A DNA stretch of 64,000 nt, from the NCBI RefSeq assembly GCF_031143425.1, contig NC_090445.1:1194896691-1194960690 (forward strand), read 5' to 3'. The translations under genes and the position numbers were made by a program. Each line of letters starts with the position of its first letter. The stretch's first letter is position 1. The DNA comes from Pleurodeles waltl (taxonomy: Eukaryota; Chordata; Amphibia; Caudata; Salamandridae). The notes under the pieces are model-generated. The model was not told where the DNA came from, ran no database searches, and was given only the letters and a program-made list of their open reading frames with translations. This document shows, one piece after another, positions 23,509-35,259 of the stretch.

Positions 23509-24720
23509 TTATTCTCGACAACTCAAGTTCCTCATCAGTTGGACACGTCACCTTCTTTTTGTGACTGGCATGAAATCAGTTTGGAACTCCCGCACATTTC
23601 ACAGCAGAAGTAGTTGTCAATATCACTTGATACGCCCCCTTCCAACGTGGCTCCAAACATGTCTTCCTCGCGTGTTTCTTGACAGCAACCCAGTCACCGG
23701 CTTTCAAAGTGTGACCTGGATCAGTTATTGGTGTCAGAGTGGTTGCTTCCACCTGGTGAGAGAAAGAGCGGACCACGTCAGCCAGACCCTTGCAGTAGTC
23801 CAACACCATATCATCTGTGATATTCACAAGAGCATTTGCAGGCACTGCGGGCAATCTCGTAGCTCGGCCCATGAGAATTTCATGCAGCGACAGTCCTGTC
23901 TTCTTGTTGGGCGTATTTCTCATTGACATTAGCACTAGAGGCAATGCATCTGGCCATTTCAAATTCATAGCTGCACACATCTGTTCCACTAGTCCTGATG
24001 CTTCAGGGCGATAACTACAATGCAACTTCTGTTCAATGTTCAGTGCGGCACACAAGAGCTTAACCACCTTGTTGTTGAAGTGACTTCCCCTATCTGATTC
24101 TAAAGAGATCGGAAATCCGAAACGTGGTATTAACTCCCTAAGCAGCAATTTCGCTACTGTGAGACTGTCATTCCTATGTGTAGGGTCAGCTTCAAAGCAG
24201 TGACTGAAAATGCACACAATCACCAACACATACCTCAAGCCTCCACACACAGGCATCTCAATAAAATCCATCTGCATCCTGCTAAATGGACCTCCTGCTC
24301 TCCCAATGTGGCTCAAATTCACCACGGTCCCTTTCCCTGCATTCATCTGTTGACAGATGATACACCTGTGACAGATTACTTCTGCGGCTTGCCTGAACTT
24401 CGGGTTAAACCAGTCTATTTTGAACAACCTAATCATGGCATCTCTTCCAATATGTGCTTGACCATGGTAAAACCTCGCAAACTGCGACAAGAGACTGTTT
24501 GGCAAAACCATTTTTCCCTCATCTGAAACCCACAAATCATCAGGTCTTTGTACACATTGCAATTTAAGCCAGGAGCGTTTCTCCTCTTTGCTGGCACGTC
24601 CCTGCAACAATTGCAACTCTTCCATGGTGTCAACCACCCTTAATGCATAACCTGTGCATGTCTCATTTTCAGTTTCCGATAACAATTCCCACTGATCTTT
24701 GAACGATATACAGTTCAATG
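23471..24720 (-). pseudogene. pol: ERV integrase, copy 2
   Basis: Same domain order as copy 1: HHCC zinc domain (YHGQAH, CIIC), catalytic D in QMDFIE, D in LESDRG and E in GLVEQM with 35-residue spacing, and a GPY/F-like tail (KGAYQVIL). The frame runs through from RNase H without the stop found in copy 1. It is cut by a Trp-to-stop change (TGG to TGA) at about 23576, 35 codons before the natural end. The core itself looks intact. The second cysteine region reads VICHRC where copy 1 reads VIGHRC. Confidence 0.9.
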
Positions 24721-27700
24721 CACAAAACCTTGGGACTTGATCTGCATATCCATTTCCCATTGACACGAAGTCTTGCGACTTAACATGAGCATTGCATTTC
24801 ACCACAGCAATTTCAAGAGGTAAGTGAATCGCATACAACAATTCCTTAATTCTTTTGCCATTTTTCACTGGAGAACCAGAAGAGGTCAGGAAACCCGTCT
24901 GGGACCATAATTGGCCAAAATCATGACAAATTTCAAATCTGTATCTGCTATCAGTATAGATAGTGACTTTAAAATTTTCAGCAGCATGGCACGCTCTAGT
25001 AAGGGCAATCAAATCAGCCACTTGAGCAGACTACACTCGTTCGAGCCAAGATGCTTCCAGGATACTGGATATTGTACACACAGAGTATCCAGCTCTCAGT
25101 ACTTCCACTGAGTCTCTCAGGCATGAACCATCAACAAAGATAATGTAATTGTTTTCATCTAATTGAGTATCTTTAATGTCAGGTCTTGGTTTGGTGCACA
25201 GTTCTGTTACCTCAAGACAATCACATTCTACTTCCTCAGCATCATCAATATCTGTATTCTCATTAGGAAGCAAATTTGCCGGGTTTAACACAGTACATCT
25301 CTTCAAAGACACATTAGGTGACCCCAGTATAATTGTTTCATATTTAGTGAGTCTCGCATTTGTCATATGCTGGGTCTTAGCACGGGTCAGTAATATCTCG
25401 ACTGAATGTGGGACCATTACCATTAAGGGATGTCCCATCACTATACCTTCACACTGAGAGAGGCTTTGACCAACTGCGGCAAATGCGCGCAAACAACCCG
25501 GTAAGGCTGCTTCGACTGGGTCCAGAGTAGCTGAAAAATATGTTACCGGGCGGTTTGCACCTCCATGGACCTGTGTCAGGACAGACACAGAACAAGCATC
25601 ACGTTCATGACAAAACAGTACAAATGGCTTTGTGTAGTCAGGCATACCTAAGGCTGGAGCCCTGAACATACTCCCTCTCAATTCAATGAATGCTTTAATT
25701 TCTTTCTCAGACATAGTCAGGGTACCTGGGCCATCCATAATCTCCTTGACAGTCAACCTCACCAAAGGTTTAGAGATAATCGAGAAGTTGGGAATCCACT
25801 GACGACAGTAACCCACCATTCCCAAAAAGATCCTCACGTCTCTTTTGGATGTCAGGGGATTCATCTGCAATATGGCTGTCACTCTTTCTTTAGATATTTT
25901 CCTTGACCCTTTCTCAATTAGATGACCTAAGTACTTCACCTCTTTCTGACTGTACTGTAATTTCTTCGGGGACACTTTGGGGCATATTTATACTCTGTTT
26001 GCACCAAATTAGTGTCATTTTTCTTTACTCTAATTCGGTGCAAAACTAACTCCATATTTATACTTTGGTGCTAGACCCCTCTAGCACCAAATTTATGGAG
26101 TTAAAGTCATTTTTTGAAAGTGGAGACCTACTTTGCCTTAATGAGATGCAAGGTAGGTGTTCCCGTGCAAAAAATGACTCTATGGCCTTAACGCCATTTT
26201 AGGGGCATATTTATACTCTGCGGCATATTTATACTCTGTTTGCACCGAATTAGTGTCATTTTCTTTACTCTAATTCGGTGCAAAACTAACTCCATATTTA
26301 TACTTTGGTGCTAGACCCATCTAGCACCAAGGCCCTGATTTAAACTTTTTTTGCACCGCATTAACGTCATTTTATGACACAAAAGTGGCGCAAACTTACA
26401 AAATATTGGCCCTTATTTATACATTTTGCTGCAAAACTGCACTAACTCAGTTTTGCACCAAAAAGTCTAGCACTGGCTTGCACCATTTCTGTGCACCAGC
26501 CGGGCACCATATTTATGGAATGGTGCAAACCGGTGCAAAGGGTAGGCTAGAGTTTAAAAAAATAACTTTAGTCGTGTGGGGCTGGCAGTATAGAATAAGA
26601 GGGTTTAGCACCAAAAAATGGCTTTAGGCAGGTTAGAGTAAAAAAAAATGACTCTAAACAGATTATCGTCATTTTATGGTGCTAAACCTACCATGCCACA
26701 TGACTCCTGCCTTAGAAAAGGCAGGAGTCATGCCCACCACCCCAGTGGCCAGCACAGAGGACAGGGGTCCCCTGGGCATGGCCATTGCACCCTGTGCCAT
26801 GTATGGGGGCTCATTTCAGGGCCCCCTATGGCACTTTCAAAAATAAAATGCACTTACCTGTACTTACCTGGGATGGGGTCCCCCATCCTCGCAGTCCCTC
26901 TAGTGTGGGTGGGGGTGCCCCTAGGGCCTAGGGAGGGCACCTCTGGGCTTATTCCATGGTGTTCCACCATGGAAATAGGGCCACAGGTCCCCTAACGCCT
27001 GCCCTGACCCAGGTCTTAAAAAATGGGGCAAAGCAAGCTTTGCCCCATTTTTTGACCCCTCCTCCCTCCCTTGCACCATTTTTGCATGGGAGTATAAATA
27101 TGGTGTTAAGGCCATATAGTCATTTTTTTGCACGGGAACGCCTACCTTGCATCTCATTAAGGCAAGGTAGGTTTCCACTTCCAAAAAAAATGACTTTAAC
27201 TCCATAAATTTGGTGCTAGATGGGTCTAGCACCAAAGTATAAATATGGAGTTAGTTTTGCACTGAATTAGAGTTAAAAAAAAATGTCGCAAATTCAGTGC
27301 AAACGGAGTATAAATATGCCCCTTAGCATCAAAAAATGATGCTAATCTGGTCAGAATCATTTATTTTGACTCAAAACTGCCAAACGTCATTTTATTTTCA
27401 GCTAACCTACCCTTTGCACCGGCTTGCACCATTCCATAAATATGGTGCCCAGCTGGTGCTAAAAAATGGTGCAAGCCGGTGCAAAACTTTTTGGGGCAAA
27501 ACTGCCTTAGTGCAGTTTTGCACCAAAAAGTATAAATAAGGCCCTTTATGTCCGTTCTTTCCCAAATGATTCAGTAAGGCAATGGTGTCATACCTGCAGT
27601 CGTCTTTTGTCTTGGACGCAATCACCAAGTCATCAATGTACTGCACTAGAGTCGAATTAAAAGGCAGTTCTAATGATTCCAAGTCCTTCTTCAATGTCCG

Positions 27701-28263
27701 ATTGAAGATGGAAGGCGATTCAGAAAACCCTTGAGGAAATTGACACCAACTGTAAACCTTGTCCAAGAATTTGAAACTGAAGAGAAATTGGCTATCCTCA
27801 TGAAGAGGCACTGAAAAGAATGCTTGTGACAGGTCCACAACCGTGAACCATTCTGCATCACACGGAACCTGAAACATGATCACGGCTGGATTTGGCACTA
27901 TGGGGCAACACCTTACCACTATTTTGTTAATTTTTCTCAGGTCCTGGACAATTTAAACTTTCCCACAAGGCTTTCTCAGTCCCATTATTGGCGAATTACA
28001 TGGGCGGCTCATCACTTATTTTTTAACCCCTTGCTTCACAAAGTCTGCAACTATCTGGGTCACTTGTATGAGGACATCTTGTGCCATGTGGTACTGTGGT
28101 ACCTAGGGAAACAGGGCATTGGGCTCACTTCTACTTTGACTGGGTCTACTCCTTTTATCAATCCCACTTCTTTTCCTGTCAAGTCCCACACCTTCTCTGT
28201 CACCGTTCCCTGTAATTCGGTTGGCAAATCGGTCATTGTGAACATCGGGAAGAAGCTTATCAA
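24721..28263 (-). pseudogene. pol: ERV reverse transcriptase and RNase H, copy 2, split by a MITE
   Basis: Fingers are at 28060-28263. The palm with FPQGF and YIDD lies at 27545-27919, the thumb and connection at 25031-25975, and RNase H at 24721-25110. The 1566-bp insertion at 25979-27544 lies just after the NGHK residues of the palm. A TAC-to-TAG change at about 25029 separates the connection from RNase H. As in copy 1, the RNase H position that normally holds Glu (A-E-L-x-A-L) is Asp (ADLIAL). Confidence 0.9.
25979..27544. mobile_element. Composite MITE (3-bp TTT duplication) inserted in the ERV polymerase
   Basis: Copy 1 has the uninterrupted target GACACTTTATGTCC, whereas here the TTT is repeated on both sides of 1566 bp. 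The ends are inverted: GGGGCATATTTATACT on the left against GGGCCTTATTTATACT from the right, 14 of 16 matching. Inside, a block at about 25979-26205 reappears inverted at 27103-27325, and a block at about 26410-26560 reappears inverted at 27400-27544. Two families of related short elements are thus nested or interleaved. There is no transposase. The 3-bp duplication is of the length made by PIF/Harbinger, although TTT is not the usual TWA. Confidence 0.85.
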
Positions 28264-28329
28264 AAGGAACTCTTCATCTGCGCTCTCCGTCTCTGAGATC
28301 TGACCATCGTCCCCTTCATCATCACTGTT

Positions 28330-28649
28330 TGTCTGTACCTCAATCCCTTAATTGGAACAGGTAATTGAACACCTCGTCTTACACAGTAAGTCTCTTCCCA
28401 GTAGGGACACGGGACTTGAGTCACAGACTACAAACCTATGTAATCCCTGGAAGTACCAATCTCAACTTGGACCGGATCTGTAATCGGATTTGTCAGGAGC
28501 TGATTTGCCACTCCTACCACGCTTATGGTACGCTCCGAAAGCGGCAACTTCGGAACCTCTGCACTTCTAACTGTAGAGCGTGTAGCTCCGGTGTCAACCA
28601 GGAACGAAACCTTGTGACCCATCACCTTCCCTTGCACATAAGGACCTCT
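28330..28649 (-). pseudogene. pro: ERV aspartic protease, copy 2
   Basis: Same as copy 1: LVDTGAT active site, a stop after IGL at 28428, then a GRDLL-like region in the same frame. It is in frame with gag and separated from it by one TAG at 28650-28652. A 6-bp difference near 28290 distinguishes it from copy 1 in the spacer to the reverse transcriptase. Confidence 0.85.
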
Positions 28650-31600
28650 CTAATCTACTTCTAGGGACGCTGCAAGCCTGCACTCCTCACTATCTGAACA
28701 ATCATCCGACCATTCATCATTTATTCCATCCTCACCACGCAATGGGAACTGTTGTACTGTATTATTTTGATTCATGGTTTGACCTGTGACCTGTTGAGGA
28801 AGCACCACCTTTTGCTGTGCCATTGGAGCTAAAGGTAACTGCATTTGCTGTCTAGGCACCACGGGAATCTCTTGTTGCACCTGCTGCACCAGTGCTGGTT
28901 GCATGCATGGCATTTGCATTTGTTGCATAGGCTGAAGGCCCTGCATCTGCACCATGTTATTCTGGAAGTTCAGATTTGAATCCCTCACTCTGGGACCCCT
29001 CATATTTTGAAATGTACCGACATCATTGTTTTGTTGAACACCATCCTGCACCATCATTGTGCACTCCTGCTTCCAGTGCCCCACGCCCCTGCACGCATGG
29101 CATGGTAACACCTTTTTTCATCCCTTGCACATCATTTTGAACCACAACGGTATTCAAATCTGGACCACGGTTCACAAAACCTCCCCGACCTCTACCTCTT
29201 GGTTGCACCTGAAACATTCAATTTCCTTGAGGTTGCTGCTGTACCATCTGCTGTACTACATTTCCCTGCAACCCTGCCTGAGCTGCCTTAATTTGCATCA
29301 CCATCACCTTCTCCTTCAGCTTTTTCTGTTTCAATTCAATCTCATCGCTGCAGTATTTTGCATACTGCAATACTTCATCAATCGGCTCCCTTGCCAACAG
29401 ATCAAATGATTCTTAATCATCTGGCTAATTTCCGGCCTCAGTCCTTCAACAAACCTGAACACAAGATGATTCATGTCTTTCGGCTCTATAACCTCCATAC
29501 CACTGTAAAGTTTGAACGCCTTTAACAACCTTTCATAGCAAGCATGTATCGACTTTTTGCCTTCCTGTGCCGTTTGATCAATTTTCTGCCAATCAGTGAC
29601 TTTCGGCGACACCTTTTGTTTTAAAAACTCAATCACCTTATGGTAATACCTCATCACGTCAGGAGACGGTGCTTCAGTAATCTTATCCCCTGCCGGTTCC
29701 TCTGTCGGCCAGTCCACGCCCCTCTTGCTTTCAAGCCACAAATCAGCTGGAACTATAATCTCAAACAATGTGTTCAAGTCTTCCCAAAGGCATTTCGCAA
29801 GCTTCACAAACCTGTCTGTCCGCTGATACCACTCTATTGGCTTTTCCCTCAGTCTGGGATAATCATTTGTGAATGACAAAATGTCACCTCTAGACCATGG
29901 TACATGAACTAAAACCCCTCCAGCTGTTTCTCTCATTGGTAACATTTATATGGTTCCCGTGTCTGGTGCAGCTTTCACCTGCTTCGGTTCCGGGCAGTCA
30001 CCTTTCTCTTTATCTCTCTTCTTTGCCCATCTGCCTTCCCGCTTCTCTAATGCTCCCCAAACTTGTGCACTCTGTAGTATCTCTTTGAGGTGTGCTTTCA
30101 ACCCAGTAGTCCTCATATGGTCAAAATCTTTAGGTTCGAAGTTTAACCTATAACTCCTCTTCAAATGCTTAGTATTATCCAAGTCCATGCCGTATTTGTC
30201 CGCTGCGTTCGCTAACCTCTGGTGTACCTTACTCACTTCTTTGGTTATTTTCGGGCACAGGAACCTCAATTCTGCTTCAGTGTATGATTCTAATCTGTTC
30301 ACCCCCATGATCCCCTCAACTAGCTCCGCTGCTTCCACACCCAACCTTATAAAATTCAAGTATTCCTCTCTCTCTGACCGCTCGGTTGTCACAGGAGTAG
30401 TCTGTGGAGTGTTAAGTTTGTCTAACCACTCAGTCAACTGTTGCGCGGTTAAGCCTTGCAATGAGATATTTCCAGCCTGCATCGTTGGTGTCTGTGATAT
30501 ATTTGCACTCACTATCTGTGGAGTCAGCATACCCAAACCTGCTTGTCTCATTGTCTCTAAAGGAACTCCAATCGGACTGAAGTCCAACAATGACCTAGAT
30601 CCCTCAACTGTCTGTTCTCCTTTCGTCATCCCTTGGGGACTTCCCGTAGACCCTCCTCTTATCACGCCTTGAGTCATTACTCCCTGGTCGCACACAGTAG
30701 GTTTTGCCTGCGCATATAGTGGTACTGGCGGACCAACAGTAATCGGCAATGATATAGCAGCTGGTGCCTGTCCGCTTCCCATTCCCGGTGGAGCATTAAC
30801 TCCCATAGCTTGATTCATTACGGGTGCTGTAACTGACTGCGGTACTGTGACCGGAGCATAATTCGGGACTGTCTGTTGCTGCGGCTGGGGCAGCAATTGT
30901 GGAGTTGGCTCAATTTGCACTAACTTTGATCTCATGTATACCGGATCAGGCGGCACCTTCAATCTCGTAGTTGTCTCTAGTACTGGGACATCGGGGTAGA
31001 GCCTCTGAATTGGTGGTGGCTGCAACTGTATCTGTGTCTCCGGGGCAGTGGATACGCTAGCACCATTCTGTATCGGAGCTGATGCGGTAACATAATTTGG
31101 CTGTGCTGCGCTTGTAGTTCCCTGATTCTGCGTCGTATTTACAGGACCTGCACTAGTATTCGGTCTATTGTCATTTATGGCATATGGTGGCGGTCGATCA
31201 TGTAGCAACTGATTTAGAAACTCATCGTCATCTGAATCATCTGCATCTGCCCAAGATTTCTGAGTCTCCTTTTGCTTACTAGACCCCTTGTCTGTTTTAC
31301 AAGTTGCCTTTCTCCCTTGTGTTTCGGCTTCTTGGGTTATTGCCGGAAACATCCTAACTCCGTCTGTTATTTCCCTTCTCCACATCCTGGTCTCACTATC
31401 CCATTTAGCCTCCGCTAGAGTCTTCTCTGCTTTCTTCATTCTCCTCTAAAAATGTTGTCGCTTTTTCTGAATTGCCGCCAGTTCCCAAATTGCTAACGCC
31501 TCAAACTGAGCTGGTCTCGGAGGCAGTTTCTGCTCACTCAACACCCTCCGCAAATTTTCCAGAATCCTTATATTGAACGTTCTGTGCTCCGGAAACGCCA

Positions 31601-31775
31601 AACATCCCTCCTTTTCTGTCATTTTGCACCATTGCTTTAGACAAAGACAAGGCGCGACTCCCTTCACCTCCATGACGACATAAGCTGGAGTATCCTCTGG
31701 CGGTGTAGGCTCCCCCACACTCACTGTAATGTATGTATCTCCTCTCAAAGCACTCTTTAGAGCCCTGAAAAACAT
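28650..31775 (-). pseudogene. gag: ERV Gag polyprotein (MA-CA-NC), copy 2
   Basis: The ATG is at 31773-31775. The matrix-like part ends at the same TAG as in copy 1 (31446). A 497-codon frame follows in the same phase. It has PPPY at its residues 83-86, Pro/Gln-rich sequence (LLPQPQQQ) and the N-terminal part of the region before capsid. It ends at a TAA at 29946, after which the capsid continues from about 29945 to 29331, with PWSRGDI and the E-x-x-x-K-A-F-K-L part of a major homology region. The nucleocapsid CCHC knuckle reads CHACRGVGHWKQEC near 29060-29105. The C-terminal Gln/Met-rich tail ends at the gag-pro TAG. Confidence 0.88.
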
Positions 31776-32744
31776 AATTTATGCGTCTTTTATTTTGTTT
31801 AGAATCTAATCAGGAAGTGACTTTAATTCCCAGAACACTCTTCGCCTACCTTCTCAACCAATTGCCTCTCACAGACGGGTGCCAATCCGTGCGCGACCCT
31901 TCTCGGCAACTGACCTATCCCAGCACGGCTCCAGTGACGTCACACTCACACACACACTGCAGCTGACAAAGTCTTGCGGCTTGACTTCTTCACTTTCTAT
32001 TCACTCAATAACTAATGCAGTATTTTGCGAGCACTTTAACAATAAAACCAAATTTTCCAGTTTACTACAGCAAGGGGAACACAATCGCTTCAGAACTTTA
32101 CAGAGATTTCACTTGAAGCCTCGGCCGCTACTCTCTCCTTCTCAGATCCCGCACTCGCAAGCAGAATTCGACCCACAAATCCTACTCTCGACTTGTCAAT
32201 GGTTTGTTCTAGTGCACTTTAGAACTTGCCAAATCTCCATCGAAGGTTTCACTCACACCTCTTGACTCAAACTCGACTCGTCAACCACGCCCAATTGACC
32301 TATTAAACCGCACAAATTACAACATAAACCAAGTGTCTCATGCACTTATCAATATACTCCGGAGTCTTAGACCACGCCGGGTCCGTACATCACCAACAAC
32401 CACGTGGACAATTTTTGAGCACAAAGCGCCACACTCACATGAAGTTCGCTGACTTCCCTACTCTCATACTGCGGAGCACGCACACTCCTACTAAAACATT
32501 ACCTGGCCTAAATTCTCACAAACCTCACAATTCACCTGCAGGATGCATAAGCTGAGCAAGCGCAAATTCTACACCACACATACTATCACTAGAACGCCGA
32601 GAACATACCCAACTCACTTCGGCAAGCTCCGAGATTCCAGGAAAGTCATTTTGGGACTTAGGGGCACATCATACCTCCAATTTGCATTATCTCAAAAACA
32701 TTTTTAAACAATGGACCCCTCGTCCTAGGGCCCCAAAGGTCCTA
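31776..32744 (-). other. ERV 5' untranslated leader, copy 2
   Basis: The 969 bases between the primer-binding site and gag match copy 1 closely. No coding function is seen. Confidence 0.6.
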
Positions 32745-32762
32745 AACCGTCCTCTGCTACCA
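32745..32762 (-). promoter_or_regulatory. Primer-binding site, copy 2 (initiator tRNA-Met)
   Basis: On the minus strand the site reads TGGTAGCAGAGGACGGTT, beginning four bases (GTTC) after the LTR. It agrees at 17 of 18 positions with the complement of the vertebrate initiator tRNA-Met 3' end as I know it (difference: C for T at position 14). Confidence 0.8.
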
Positions 32763-32766
32763 GAAC

Positions 32767-34379
32767 TGATAACGCGTCCCAATCTAGATAATTTATTCGC
32801 TCTGGGACTAGTTTTAGGCCGATGAATCTTTTGACCCTGATTGAAGTCTCCTTAAGACGAGATAACTAGTCAACATGTCAATCAATAGTCAATAATCCTC
32901 ATCGATAATCACAATAGCAAATCAATCAAGGAATCAGTACCGTCAATAAACTTGAAACGCAACATGACATTTCCGTCATGAATAACCACACAGAGTTTAG
33001 TGCGATTTACAATATTTATTCCCTATTGATTACACTCTACTAGCAAGTTTATTAGTCTCAAAAACAAGAAGCACATCAACATTGTCATAACATGGCAACT
33101 CAAATAAGATTTCATCAAAGCAAAGATCATGAATATTAGAACATAGCACAACGTCAACATGGATTGACTTTAGCAGAGTATCATTAGCGCATTATTCGAC
33201 AAAGCATAGATTCAGTCATTTGTCTATTTGCGTCCGTTTAGTGCATCCCTTAACTAACCTCGAATTAGCATTAGCATGTTGGGCTTCATGCAAAACAATT
33301 TTGGCAACACAAATTTAGAAAACATCTATCTATGGTCTCTGTCAAAAGAAGCAGTTGGTACCTAGAAAGGAAAGGCAAATAGACAATCACAATTTCATCA
33401 TCATATAGTTACCCTCCGTAATGGGTCAGCATACAGAGTCAGTCTTCGTCCTCAGGACAGCAGTTGATTCACCATCGGCCAGGAAACACAGCAAAGTTAA
33501 GTAAGATCAGGAAAAAGGGGATACTTCCCTCATAAAGAGGAAAAGTATAGAATCGGGCAAGGCACAGTAAGGATGGTTTGAGGAATCATCAGCAAAGTCT
33601 TTAGGCAGAGTATCAAAGTGACAGCATGGAATGGTTTGTAATGGCTGGTAATCCCTCGTGTCCATAATTTTTATATCAATCTTGTGGTACAGTCCCTAAT
33701 TTCCAATTGGGCAAGTTTTAACACACCATCATCTCCCTCCAATAGTTTACTGATCGTCCCATCAAATTTGTCACCTCATAACAGTTCTCACGTAGTTTAT
33801 TGGCTCCTGTGATTGACGTCTCCAGTGGGTAAAATGTCCGGTATGATTTCATGTTCTCGTGGTTCTCTCACAGACCCATTCAGTAGTTCCATTGTCTATA
33901 CCAGTTTAGGCGATCTTGTACCTGTTGCAAGTTTACACTGTTGCATTCAGCAAGAATGTCTCCTTGAGCAAGTCGAGTTTCATGAGAATGAATTTACTAC
34001 GGATACACTCATCTTCTAGATTCTGGAAAAGTACAACTACATGTCCTTCAGCAAGTCAGCACACCACACGTTAGAAAAACACATTTAATATGAAACCAGG
34101 CAGCTAGGCCTCGACTCACGCTAACTAAGGCCTAGTGAATTAATTAGCAAAACCTTAACGTATAACTCTTAATATTAGTATAAAATCATACATTAATACA
34201 TTATTACTTCATTATTAGTCAATTTTATTAATCATCGTATATAATGGTGGCCACTCCCCGTGGGACATTTCGGACTCACGTTTAGTAAAACACATAAATA
34301 CATTTTCTATGCGGCATTATTATACATTAGTTCATAAACATTTCATGTTAATCTTGATTATAAAAACCACACTCTAACA
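32767..34379 (-). repeat. ERV long terminal repeat C (5' LTR of copy 2)
   Basis: A 1613-bp LTR, TG...CA on the minus strand. It is closer to LTR A than to its own partner LTR B at several diagnostic sites. TATAAAAA lies near 33667-33675, with AATAAA near 33008 and near the 3' end (about 32792). Confidence 0.92.
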
Positions 34380-34993
34380 ACCCTACCTTTCTCTTGCTTC
34401 CTGAAGCTTCCCCTTCAATCCTCGGTTTAAAATGTACCTCACAGTCATCATTGCACACTATCTGTGACCCACTAGCTCCTTCTCCCTCACTCAGTCTAGA
34501 AGTTGATCCATTATCTGTCTCTGTCCTGGATAGTCCTTGTCTCTCATTTCTGTTATCTTCATAATCACCACCCTCAGAACCCCTCTGACACACATTGTTA
34601 TCTGACTTCCACCTCGGCAAACCACCCACTTCCAGCATTACCAGATAGGTTTCTTGAGCAGTTTGTAGAGCCACAGTGAGATGCTTGATACCCAATTGCT
34701 CCACAAAACTCCTCATAAGATGAGAAACAAATTGAACTCCATTGGCAATAACAAGAAACTTTGACAACCATTTCTGTATGAAGTAGTTCCTTAAGGAAGG
34801 CAATGACATTGTGCGTTTTGGGATCCCTCATGAATCTGTACGAAATCCCCTTTGAATGATAATCAACTAACACCACCGCAAACCTCTTACCTCCAGTTAT
34901 TCCTTCAGTTGGTCCAATAAAGTCCATGCCCAATTTCTCCCACGGTGTTTCTGGGAACTCTACTGTCCTCAACAGCACACTGTCTCTGCTTAA
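34380..34993 (-). pseudogene. Ty3/gypsy integrase fragment, unit 2, proximal part
   Basis: Same fragment as 11601-12210: PWEKLGMDFIGP and FAVVLVDYHSKG with the same frame change. It begins with the ACCC duplication next to LTR C and is cut on the right by the TTAA element. Confidence 0.8.
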
Positions 34994-35060
34994 TCCCTTC
35001 TGTGCCCAGGACGTAATGGTTACGTCCTGAGGCACAGTGCTGCTGTGCCCAGGACGTAAC
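34994..35060. repeat. Palindromic left end of the TTAA element
   Basis: Two hairpins follow the terminus: CAGGACGTAA-TGG-TTACGTCCTG, then CAGGACGTAA-CCA-TTACGTCCTG. Each has 10-bp arms and a 3-base loop, and the second is in the opposite orientation. Subterminal palindromes of this kind may bind transposase. Confidence 0.7.
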
Positions 35061-35259
35061 CATTACGTCCTGTGCACAGAGCCCAGAGGGAGCGCTCTCG
35101 CTCCCTCTGTGGGGTTCCCCCCCACCCCCCCAAGTCAGGGATGGAAGGGGAAGCCCTTCCCCTCCCACCCCCGACCCCCCCAACCCCCCGTGACGTCAGC
35201 GCGCAAGCGCGCGCTGATTAGTCACAGGGTCTCCCCCATCGCGCTGGAAGCAGAGCTTC

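Larger units (their letters stand above)
19287..34379 (-). mobile_element. Endogenous retrovirus copy 2, complete with both LTRs
   Basis: Minus-strand provirus: 5' LTR C (32767-34379), initiator-tRNA-Met-like primer site, leader, gag, pro, pol, an ATG-less frame, env, polypurine tract and 3' LTR B (19287-20889). It is flanked by ACCC duplications. The length is 15.1 kb, about 13.5 kb without the MITE at 25979-27544, which is long for a simple retrovirus mainly because of the 1.6-kb LTRs and the long leader. Genes are broken by stops and frameshifts, several shared with copy 1. The provirus lies inside a gypsy integrase frame. Confidence 0.93.
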
